Assembly (NCBI GenBank): GCA_905221605.1
Contig: CAJNDS010002641.1
Coordinates: forward strand, 1-64,000
Origin: Symbiodinium natans
Taxonomy: Eukaryota; Sar; Dinophyceae; Suessiales; Symbiodiniaceae
DNA length: 64,000 nt
Reading direction: 5' to 3'
Both the position numbers and the translations under genes were made by a program. Of the stretch, positions 34,259-45,000 are shown one piece after another. Position 1 is the stretch's first letter, and each line of letters begins with the position of its first letter. The notes below the pieces were generated by a model. That model saw only the letters and a list, made by a program, of their open reading frames with translations. It was not told where the DNA came from and did not search any database.

Positions 34259-35442
34259 TTATTTTGGAACCTCGTACCCGCAGTTGCCGCAAGAATCTGC
34301 CGCCCATGCTTCGCCAGCATCGGGAAATTGTGCAAGGGGGAGTGGCCTCCAATGATTCCTTGGGTCTTCTTTCAACAGATCTTGGAGTGACGTATGCATG
34401 ATCGCAACTTTAAGAGCACCAGGATAGAAGCAATTTCCCACGATAGAGGCAATACACATGTCATTAACATGCTCCTCAACATCGCCGAGCCAGCTATCTA
34501 ACTCTGCATCTTTAAGCATTTCCTTGTAATGTGCAACACGAAAGGGGGGGATGTTTCTGTTCCCAATAAGGAAGGCATTCTCCGCACGAAAAAGTTCCGC
34601 GTTAGCTTCAGCGGAGCGACAACTATGGCAGTTTTCTGAGGATGAATCTTTCCAAGGAAGGACAAGCATTCACGCAGCAATCGGTAATCTTCTTTGAGCA
34701 AAGTCCAAACATCATCAATTGCAATCGATGGGACCCGATGGGAGTCAAGAGCCCATCTTTGGCTCTTCTCAGAGTTATGCCCATCTTGAGTTCTTTCATT
34801 CACAAGCTCATGCTCTTCGTCAGAGCTGGTGGCAATGCTATGGACCTCAGGGATTGTAGCACTGTCTATCTGCGTTGCCTGCACGTTGTTAGGGCCAAGG
34901 AGGAGACTCTTGTTGGCAAGTTGTTCCTGTTCCTCATTGTTCTCACCTTTCTTAGCAGCGTCAGATCCAGTATCAACCTTACTTATCTCTGCCTGTGGCA
35001 GGAGATGGGCGCAAGCTGAATCAGGCAGACCCAGGTTTCTCCCTAAAGTGGTGGTTAAGTAGGTTGTGGAAGGGACAGGGCTGTCCCAACTTGCTACAAC
35101 CTGTGTCGTCTTTTCTCTTTCCTCCGGGAGTGCTTCCCCTGGCAATTGCTGAGCAGCATCTTCATTGGGGTCAGCATGATGTCGCACAATCTCACCGAAG
35201 GAGTTAAGGAGCGCAATGGCAGGGTAGAACTGAGTTGCATTAGTGCTTCTAATGAAGATAGCCTCAATGTGCAGCTTAGTCTTGACCAACTGAGCCCACA
35301 AGTTCTCTTTTTGGACTCCATAAATCGAGTCGTAAAGAAGAATGGACTCCCCAGCTTGTTCTTTAGCATGATGCAGCACAAGACAATGCTTGGCCTTAGG
35401 ATCATGCAAAACAAGCGCAAGCACGCTGTATGCGTGCTGCAA
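34259..35442 (-). pseudogene. Minus-strand coding region with a frame change, unknown function
   Basis: Two overlapping minus frames look coding: 35442-34498 (314 codons, entered from a TTG, so the true start lies upstream or in another exon) and 34669-34259 (136 codons). The first degenerates where the second becomes protein-like (ELFRAENAFLIGNRN, VNDMCIASIVGNCFYPGALK), so a frameshift or an intron separates them near 34600. KHCLVLHHAKEQ and ILLYDSIYG in the first part faintly recall the His/Asp region of Ulp1-type cysteine proteases, too weak to call. Downstream 33659-34207 may belong to it. Confidence 0.35.
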
Positions 35443-36540
35443 GACCTACACAGGACTGCCGAGAAAGTTTCGGATATCTTCTTCGTTTTTACAAACTTGT
35501 CCAAATGAACTCCTTTGTGTCTTCTGTGTAAGGATACAGAAGAAGGACGGAACTCTCTGGATTTCAAGTTTGCAAATATCATTACGCGGACTGAGGTTTT
35601 GTTGCAAGCAGGCGATGGCAAGGTCAACCTAGATCAGCCTAGATCTGCAAGTTTGATGGAGTCTTGTTCAGAGTGCAACGGCAGAGCCAGGATGGGCTGA
35701 GGCTGCTGACATTTAGAACACTTGCAATGAATCTGCAAAAGCAAAGTGTATTGGCCATTGGCAGGAATTGCCATAATGGCCTTACTATATACCTTAGTGA
35801 AGCTTTGGAGCCATAGCAGCAAGGACCAGGGCTGCTTGCTTGGGAAATGGAGCATAGTGCTGGCAATTCTCTTTGCTCGACTGAGCACACGAGATGATCC
35901 GATAAGTAGCAGCAACAGAACAATACAAGCCAGCAATGCATCGCTGCACTTCCTTTTGAACATTGGCCGGCACTTCAACCCTGAAATCTCAGTGTCGTGC
36001 TGCGTCTCCTCACAGTTTCAATCCTTTCTTTGCTTTCGTGATTTCTTTTGCCGGATCTACCTTCAAGATGTGGCTGTATGACTATGGGGTTTTCAAGCTG
36101 CTCTTCATCAGCCGACACACCATTGCCCTTAGTTGTACTAGCGGCAGGCATTTCATGGAGCAAAGTCGGGCACTGGGCAGCATCCGATTGCTCCATTACG
36201 GTCACACAACCTCCTATTCTGATGATTGGCCTGACACGCCTTATTCTGATCACTGGCTGAATCAACCTTTGATTTGTCAACAATGTAGATGTTAAAGGCG
36301 TATATAATGCTGGAATTAATCCCAATTAACTTCTCGTGGCAAGAAAAGAAAAAAACCAGCTCACGTTCTCCAATCGCGTGCTAAGAACTCCTCTGATTGC
36401 ATTGCACTCCGCGCTAGTGCAAGTCCTGCTGGGCAAAAAAATAAAGTTTTGCCAGTCATCAGGTCGCAAAACCGGATGACGCAACTCAGGGCTTCGGGCT
36501 TCGGACTCAAGGCTTCTGCGACATTGTGCCGCTCTTTACA
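35443..36540. other. No gene supported; possible minus-strand fragments
   Basis: Minus-strand frames at 35094-35627 and 35634-35978 have mixed composition with many Cys and Leu and may be remnants of the gene to the left. A repeated GACTGG/ATCACTGG-type motif lies near 36215-36260. No motif identifies a product. Confidence 0.3.
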
Positions 36541-36545
36541 AGCGC

Positions 36546-36690
36546 TTGTGCCGCTTCAGCTGGATGAAGACTTCGCTGCTGAGCTTGGATCGATTCAGTA
36601 CCTCCTCGTCCGAATTGTTGGCAAGATCAAACTCGAGATTCCACCAATCCTCAAGAATGGCCTCCATTTGGCGTGCCACCTGGGTCACCA
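36546..36690 (-). other. Short protein-like minus-strand segment, possible exon
   Basis: Read on the minus strand the segment gives RQMEAILEDWWNLEFDLANN followed by a Ser/Glu-rich stretch without stops. A plus-strand frame also spans it (36449-36748). Which, if either, is real is not clear. Confidence 0.25.
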
Positions 36691-36929
36691 GCGAACGGCA
36701 ATGTCATTCTCTCCCTTCATCAAGATGCGCCGAAGTGTCTTTTTCTAAACCCTTCCGTGTTTTTTCGTTTGGAACAAGTGTTGGGGTCAAGAAAAAAACT
36801 TCTATCTTTTTTTAACCACAGTGCGGACGAGAAAAAAACCCTCAAATAAAAGAGACAAGTTTGAAAATTGAAATTGCTGCTGGCTTGTTGCGCCTTCCTC
36901 GAATCTGTCATGTTTTTGTAATTTTTTTT

Positions 36930-37215
36930 GACTTTGCATTTGTGTTTTGTTGCTTGTGCCGCTTCAGCGAACACTTGCCGTCGGCGAGCACTTGTCCGCT
37001 TACCAAGAATTTCGGTGTTAAAAACTTTTTGTTTTGTTGAGCTCTGCCGCGACATTGTGCCGTTCTATGCCGCTTTGCATTTTGTTTTTTTGTTGAGTGT
37101 TTTGGTTTTTTTGTGCTTTTTAAGACCTCTTCAAGCATTGCTTTTTAACGAGCACTTGTGCCGCTTCAGCAAGCACTTGTGCCGTTGGCGAGCATTTTGC
37201 CGCTCAGTCGTCCAA
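36930..37215 (+). repeat. Degenerate AGCACTTGTGCCG repeats
   Basis: Scattered copies of the type CTTGTGCCGCTTCAGC and GGCGAGCACTTG between T-rich spacers; related copies near 36535-36560. Origin unknown. Confidence 0.45.
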
Positions 37216-37504
37216 GAATTTCTGTTTTGAAAATTAGCCGGCTCTCTTCACTGATGGGACTCCCCGAAGCTCGAAACTCTAAAGCTTAGGCCCGAAGCTC
37301 TAAGAGACTTAAAGGCCGAAACCCCTGAACTCGGAAGCCACAAGACCCTGAACCATCCCAAGCGCCTCCGAAATCCTTCTGAACCGTTCTTGAACCCTCT
37401 CCAACCTGAAACCCCTGGTCACTGCGTAGTTTTGTCACTTCCAACTCAATCCACAAGACCAGTCCACTGTGCTGCTGACGCAGATTGCAAAAAAAGGCGC
37501 TACC

Positions 37505-38197
<693 letters not shown>

Positions 38198-38400
38198 AGC
38201 ACTCCGGCTCAGCTGTGTCCCAGCAGCGGGACGTATAGTTGTGGAGATGTAGCATCTATGCCATGGAGCGAACCTTGCGCTGGAGTCCGGCTCCGAAACG
38301 TGATGATCACAGTCCTATAAAGTCCTATAGTGCAGCGAGCCGCGCTAGCGCTACTGTTGACGCTCGCCAGCTGGGTGCCTTTTGGCTCCAACAAAGGGCG

Positions 38401-39250
38401 CATGGGTCGACTGAAAGCCTTTGCCTCTGGCTTGCCAACGCGTCAGTCTGAAGCTAGCCCCGTTGCAAGTGCGTGTTTACCTAGCCGGCCCGGTCCCAAG
38501 TCCGGGGTGGGATGCCGACTGACGACTCTACTTATATTGCTACATTGTCAGGTGTCCCGCAGTGTGAGGGTTCCAGCTCTTTCCGTTGGAGCTGGGGAAG
38601 GCAACCCCCTTGCCAATCAGCGACGACTTCAGGTGCCGAAGCTAAACGGAGTTCAGGTCACAGATGGGAAGCAGGGACCTACTCACAAGTGGAACCGATG
38701 TGTCAAGAGATCTTTTATGCCAGCTTGCAATAGAGCTATTCGACATTGCCAAGCGCAGCCCTTGTGCCTGTGTACCTCTCGTTTTATTCAGATACCCGAG
38801 GAGTGTGTAGCTGCAGATCATCGCTGCCTTGTCCCGAGTGCTGACCGAATGCCGGCGGCGGCAACCTTCCCTATCCTTGGATGGGATGGCCCGCGCTGGG
38901 CCCCGGCCCCACGTATGCTTCGAGATGTGTTCTGGGTTTTGACGTTACGTCCTTCCGGGTCACAGCCAGTAAGTGCGAGAAAGCTGTGTTCTGGCAATGC
39001 TCTGCGGCCAGACCTTTCTTGGGTACTGAACTACACGGTCCCCAGTGTACCCTCCAAGGGCCACTTGCAGTTCACAGGACTACAGGGTGCTGAACGTGGT
39101 CCTCAGTGCGCCCCTTTGGGGCTACTTGCAGTTCAGGGTGCTGTGCGTGGTCCTCAGTGTGCCCTCCTGGGGCCACTGCAGTTCTCAGGACTGCGCTTTG
39201 TACAGAGAAACACCATGATGAATGCAAGATGCCATAACAGATGGCTGTAG
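38401..39250 (+). CDS. Open frame of unknown function
   Basis: A frame open from 38330 (first ATG about 38402) to TAG at 39250. The central part (for example KLNGVQVTDGKQGPTHKW) looks protein-like; the last third is made of three imperfect ~55-bp tandem repeats encoding variants of RGPQCAPLGLLAVQ. A family-A hairpin (38961-38988) lies in the frame. No family is recognised and it could be non-coding. Confidence 0.25.
38961..38988 (+). other. Conserved-loop hairpin, family A, outside the tandem array
   Basis: CACAGC/GCTGTG perfect 6-bp stem around CAGTAAGTGCGAGAAA. The loop matches those of the 1-19 kb array while stem and flanks are unrelated to them, and the site is about 20 kb away. Confidence 0.75.
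39035..39200 (+). repeat. Three imperfect ~55-bp tandem repeats
   Basis: Copies share GGTCCTCAGTGYGCCC...GGGGCYACTTGCAGTTC. The first copy is the most diverged. Confidence 0.6.
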
Positions 39251-39501
39251 CGATGTCGATAGCTCTACGATCTGTTTTCATGCTTTACGTTTTCGCTTTC
39301 TACTTATCTGATTTTGCACTCTTTTGATCGAGTGAAGGGTGCACTGGTGCACCGTTCTCTTGACAAGTTGAGTAGGCCGCAAGTTTGCAGCTATTCGTAG
39401 CGGGACTTGCCCATGTGGTTCTAGTGCTCTTGAAGCACCGGTGCAATGCGCTGCCACGTACCTGACGCTAAGCTGAGAGACCGGCTGCGATTGGAATGAA
39501 A

Positions 39502-39686
<185 letters not shown>

Positions 39687-39759
39687 TCGATCAACTTCCT
39701 TACTTGGGCAACTTTGCTCGATGAATTTCCTCGCTGAGCGAAAGTGCACATTGGAATGG

Positions 39760-40140
39760 GTCACCTGCAAGGCTTGATCTGCCCCCTTTTCACCGGGACC
39801 AGCCGGGCCATCAGCTCCCTTGATGAGAAATGAGCCATCCTGGCCAGCGTCAAAATCAAACTCATGCAAAGGTTCGTTTCCAGTCTTTGCCCAGGTTACC
39901 CAGGTTTAGGGTCAGCTTGCTGCCATCGTTGCCCAAGCTCAGCTTCAGCGCGCCACGCAAGTCGAAGTGTCGAAGAGCTACTCGCTGGCAGCTTCGACTT
40001 TTATGCTTACGCGCCTTCCCACACCTTTGCTGTCTTTGCTTTCTCTCATCTGACTCAAATTGGGCAAGTGTGGCTGGTTTTTGCTGTGTCACAGGCGAGA
40101 CCTCACGGAGTTGAGGGACTTTCCAAGTCAAGAGCTGCAA
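39760..40140 (-). other. Minus-strand protein-like fragments, unknown gene
   Basis: Reading leftward, one frame gives LRGALKLSLGNDGSKLTLNL and an overlapping frame gives HEFDFDAGQDGSFLIKGADG. They join only with a frame change near 39870, so this is either a decayed gene or misjudged exons. No family recognised. Confidence 0.3.
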
Positions 40141-40559
40141 GGCCGACGTCCCTGTTTTTTTCTGCTTTCGACAAAGTCACATCCGGCGAGCTTTGAAAAA
40201 GTGTTGTAGTTTCGCGCTTCTCGTGCTTCGCTTTCTAGCCTGAAGCCAAAACAAGTTTGCCTAGTAGCCATTGGTAGTGGGCTTGGTGGTGTCAAGTGTA
40301 CCTGAAATAGAACCCCTTGCCTGGCATGCTTGAGATCCATACCTGAAGCACGGACCGGGCTTCAAGCACCTCGTGGCGAGTGCCAGAAGTGCTCAAACTT
40401 CCACTTGCTACGTAGCCAAAAACCTTAAAGCCCCCACCAGAAGTTAAATAGTGCCATGGCCAGCCCTCCGTCGATGAGCTGACCGGCCTTTTTGGCCGGG
40501 TTCGTAGGGAGGGGCTCTCTAATCTGGCACAGTACTTGGCCAATTGCCACTGAAAACAC

Positions 40560-40781
40560 CTAGCATGACCACAGGGCTATGGGATACCCGGGGATGTCTT
40601 CGATTTTTCTGAAGGGGGGCTGGATAATCTCCAAAACACATTGGAGCTCCAAGCCGTGTAGACTGCCGCAAAGTGCGACCATCAGGAAGGCTGCGGTGGT
40701 TTCGTATCCCATTCGACCGGAAGAAACTTTGTAAAGCCAAAAAAACAACGCGGTTAAATATTCAAGAAACAACTCATGCAC
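40560..40781 (-). other. Possible minus-strand exon with a membrane segment
   Basis: The frame contains GYETTAAFLMVALCGSLHGL followed by CVLEIIQPPFRKIEDIPGYP, plausible for a membrane protein exon. Start and splice sites not resolved. Confidence 0.3.
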
Positions 40782-40796
40782 TCGGAATATTTGACT

Positions 40797-41330
40797 ACAA
40801 CTACTAACTACTAACTACTAACTACTAACTACTAACTACTAACTACTAACTACTAACTACTAACTACTACCTACTAACTACTAACTACCCATTACTACCT
40901 GCTACCTACTACCTACTACCGCCTACCCCTCTACCTACTACCCCTACTACCTACCCACTACCTACTACCTACTACCTACTACCTACGACCTACGACCTAC
41001 GACCTACGACCTACGACCTACGACCTACGACCTACGACCTACTGCCTCCTAGCTACTAGCTACTAGCTACTAGCTACTAGCTACTAGCTACTAGCTACTA
41101 GCTACTAGCTACTAGCTACTTAGCTACTAGCTCCTAGCTACCAGCTCCTAGCTCCTAGCTCCTAGCTACTAGCTCCTAGCTATTAGCTACTGGCAACTAG
41201 CTGCTGGCTACTACCTACTAGCTACTAGCTACTGGCTACTGGCTACTAGCTACTAGCTCCTGGCTACTCTAACAGCTACTAGCTCTCGCTACTAGCTACT
41301 TGCTATTAGCGACTGGCCACTGCGATTTCG
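40797..41330 (+). repeat. Heptanucleotide array in successive variants
   Basis: The period is 7 throughout. Blocks run TAACTAC (about 40797-40890), TACCTAC (to about 40985), GACCTAC (to about 41040), then TAGCTAC/TAGCTCC (to about 41330), the last with more interruptions. Each block is locally homogeneous. Confidence 0.85.
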
Positions 41331-41609
41331 ACTTCTCATTCGACTTCTACTGGCGCTGCCTCTTTAAAGCCTCCTTTTCGCCGCCTTAAACCCTCCCTTC
41401 CAGGTTGATGAAATGTTTAATTTGTCGGTTGGACACAGCAGCATGACACTGCAAGAGAATTCGACAGCTGGCGCCAGAGAGTGGTTGGTTATTGTGCGCA
41501 GCGCCAAAGACGGTGTGGAAAGGGAATGCGCTTCTCCGACATTATCAGCAGAGGCGCTAAGAGAACCACAACAAAAAAGAGTCCTGGTGTTTGTCGACGG
41601 TAACTTGGG
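41331..41609. other. No gene recognised
   Basis: Short frames only; left flank of the copia insertion. Confidence 0.4.
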
Positions 41610-41614
41610 ACAAG

Positions 41615-41693
41615 TGTAAGAGTTGCACTCCTTTTGCCTCACATGTATCCATATCAATCGGCAGCCCTTTGCGGTTCAGAGAAAAGTCTTTCA
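41615..41693 (+). repeat. 5' LTR, 79 bp
   Basis: TGTAAGAGTTGCACTCC to GAAAAGTCTTTCA. Identical to the 3' LTR at all 79 positions. It is short for a copia LTR, leaving little room for promoter and polyadenylation signals. Confidence 0.95.
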
Positions 41694-41710
41694 TGGTAGC
41701 GGAGCCACGG
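41694..41710 (+). promoter_or_regulatory. Primer-binding site
   Basis: TGGTAGCGGAGCCACGG directly abuts the LTR. TGGTANC-type sites pair with the 3' end of initiator-Met-like tRNAs in plant copia elements; here the exact tRNA is unknown. Confidence 0.7.
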
Positions 41711-42067
41711 CTCCAGCTAGAGGCTTGGTTTCACCCGATATCCCGCGTGTCTTGGATCAGCTTGATTGCTGCCCTTCACTTAGCCGTCTGGTTCGCTGCC
41801 ATTCACTTGGCCGACCCACTGGCTTCAGAACACACTTTTGTCGTAAGTCCCCTTGGAGTTGGGGCAGAACCGGAGTTCGCTTTTTCTGGTGGACTGCACT
41901 TTTGCAAAGCAAGCAGTGCCTGTGAAACCTGGTGTGGTGGAGATCTCAGTGCAAGCGGTATCAGTGCAGGTGGGGGTGTTTGGGCCTCTGGCGGTCGCTG
42001 GGTTGGATATCGATTCTTCCTGGCGAGTGGTTGGAGCAGGTGGTTCAGGGACTGCCTTGTGGGTGCA

Positions 42068-45000
42068 ATGGAGCCTTCGAGTGGACAGGAGCCTGGCATG
42101 GGGAGTGCTGGTCCGAACCAGCCCGTGGATGCAGAGGCAGCAATGCGAAACGAGATTGACAGGATCGTCCGGGGAAGACTTGACCAAGCTTTGGGAAGTG
42201 TCTTCTCGAGATTGATTACAACAACGGAGCGAGCTGCTCAGGCAGCAGAATCACAGGCAGTGGCCTCAAAGAGCAATGGTCTCTTGAAGGCCTTGAGGAT
42301 GCCTGAGTGGAAGCCAAAAGACAGAGAGGAGGAGCTGCGAACATGGAAGGAGTGGCATTTCCAGTTGTGCACTTGGTTGATTGCGAATGACCCCGAGTTC
42401 GAGGGCGACATGGAGGACATCACATGGGACGAAGAGATCGACAACAGTCTGCTGCCGGATGAGACAGCAAGTCGCAGCCAGCGATTGTTTGGAGCACTTT
42501 GCTCCCTGGTCAAAGGCAGGCCTTTGCTTTTGATCAAGGGTCTGGAAAAGGAGAAGAATGGATACGAGGCCTTGAGGAGGCTTCGGCGCGAGATGGAACC
42601 GAAGGAGCGCACGCGCTCTTTGGCGATCATGCGTCAGCTTGCGCAGTGGGAGTTCAAGGAGAATGTGGGCCTGCATGAGCAGCTGGTTGCCTATGAGGAG
42701 GCACTCAGAGCTTATGAGAGCAGCAGCGGCAAGACCTTCAGCGAGGACCTCATGGTTGCGACAGTGGTCATGGGCCTTAAGGAGCCTTTGAAAAGCCAAG
42801 TTCAGCTCAGGATGACCCCGGATACGAAGTACAGCGACTTGCGAGAATGGATTCTCCAGTACGAGAATGTCAACACGCCCTGGAGTTTGAGCCTGAGCAC
42901 CAGCAGCAAATCCCAAGCAGGAGGACCGCAGCCAATGGATGTGGACCAAGTTTGGGCCAAAGGCTGGGGCAAAGGAGGAAAGAAGGGCAAGAAGGGCAAA
43001 GATGACAAAGGCAAGGGAAAAGGAAAATGGGCCAAAGGAGATGGCAAGCAGCAGCAGTGGAGCAAAGGACAGCAGCAAGCCCAGTGGGGTAGAGGCAAAG
43101 GCACCGGAGGATGGCAGAAGGGCAAAGGAAACTACAGCAGCAACAGCTGGTGGGAAAACAACCAGCATGGAGGGAAGAGCAATAACAATGGCAACCCGAA
43201 GAGCAAGGGCAAAGGAGGAGGACAAAGCAATGTCTGCCACAAGTGTGGCCAGTCCGGCCATTGGAAGAACGAATGCCCTAACAAGGGCAGGGTCAATCAA
43301 GTTGAAGATGGAGGTGGTGGAGCCACTTCGTCCGGAGCTTCGTCAGCCTCGACCTCGGCCACAGCCTATAGGACACCGAGCACAGTGCAGCAAGTTCAAG
43401 CAATGCCTCTGGGAACACCTCCAGGTTGCAGGGCTGTGGAAATCTTTGACATTTCCGAGGTTGAGTGCGAGAGCGATTTGGGAGAGTTCAGCTTGGACGG
43501 TGCCGAGGTGATGATGGTGTCGGCTGTCAGCACCAAGGAATCCGGGAAGGTGATGGAGTTCAGAATGGATAGCACCGATGAAGACAATGAGTGGGTTGTT
43601 TGGGAGCCGAGCGTCTTCGACCAGAACTTGTTGGAAACGGAGGTTGAAATCAACATGGTGCAGCACTATGGAAGAGTTCAACCTGGAGGAACCGAAGTGG
43701 AGGTTGTAATGGACTCAGGAGCAGATGTTTCGGTGGCTCCGCTCGACTTCGCAGGCCTGGGCGACCCGGCTGGACCTCTGGAAGTATTCATGCGAGATGC
43801 TCAAGGCCATGAAATTCAACAACATGCTGCAAGATACTTGAATGTGGAGGTGCAAGATGATGAAGGCAAGTGGGTCACCATCCGGGAGAAGTTCGCCATA
43901 GCCAAAGTGAACTCACTCATCATCTCGCTGGGCAAGCTCTGGAGGAGCGGCTGGAGGTTGAGCACAGGAAAGAAGGGTCCAGTGCTGAAACAAGGGGAAA
44001 GGATCCTCCCAATGAGATTGAGAAGGAACACCCTGGTCATGACTGCCCTGGTTTCGTCCATTGCCATGTTGGATGTCTCGGCGCTTCCCCCTCAGCTCGA
44101 GGATGTGATCGAAACGCCAGGGTGGAGCATACTGCCCTCAGGCCTTCCAGTTCTGGTGGCGCACAGAACCAAAGAGATCCCCTTCGAGCAGGCAGTGTGG
44201 TCGAGCGACGACTGGGAGTGGGTCGCGGTCTTTGTTCGGCGTGAAGAAGCTGTGCGAGGACCTCGGCGCGGAGATACCTGGGTTCAAGTTTGCGCCGTGA
44301 CGACCTATGACTTTGAGCACTCGCCGAAGGTGATCACGAACATCGAGTCTGAGCTAGCTGGGTTCAGGGATGTGTGTGTGCTTTTCCACGTGGCAGAGCT
44401 CAACCGGGATATCTTGACGAATCCCGGGACCCTCTTCGATGAGCCCAAGGAGTTCGATGAGCCCTATGTGCCTGGAGATGTCGGGGGTGGTCTTGGCGAT
44501 GAGCCAATGGAAGTGCTTGGAGGAGAACGGGACCTTCGAGGACAAGTTCGGCACGCGGATCTTGAAGACGACGAGTTGGATGGTGTGGAACTAAGCATGG
44601 AAACCCCCCTCAAGAATCTGAAAGATCTCTGTGACAAGCTCGGGGTGAGCAAGAGTGGGCCAAAAGCTCGTGTTCTTCGGCGACTTCGTGATCACAAGGA
44701 GGTGTTGGAGAAGCAGCTCTCCACCGAGGTGGCGAAGCAGATGTTCCGAGAAGGGGAGAGGAATCCTGAACAGTTCAGGGTGCCGGTGCTTCCAAGCAAA
44801 GAGCAACAAGACCTACATGCCTTGACACATCACCCTTTCCAGCCCTGGTGTGAAGCATGTGTCATGAGCCGGTCAAGGCAATCCCCTCACGAGAAGCAAA
44901 CGGAGGAGAAGGGTGACATCGTCGAGAACGAGTACAAGGAGCCAAAGCCTCGCATCCAGATTGACTATTGCTACACCTTCACAAAAGAGCGAGGTGAGGT

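Noticed and set aside
40258-40278. Full dinoflagellate spliced-leader sequence (AGTAGCCATTGG at 40262)
   Set aside because: Only the middle bases match; the conserved TTTTGGCTCAAG end is absent.
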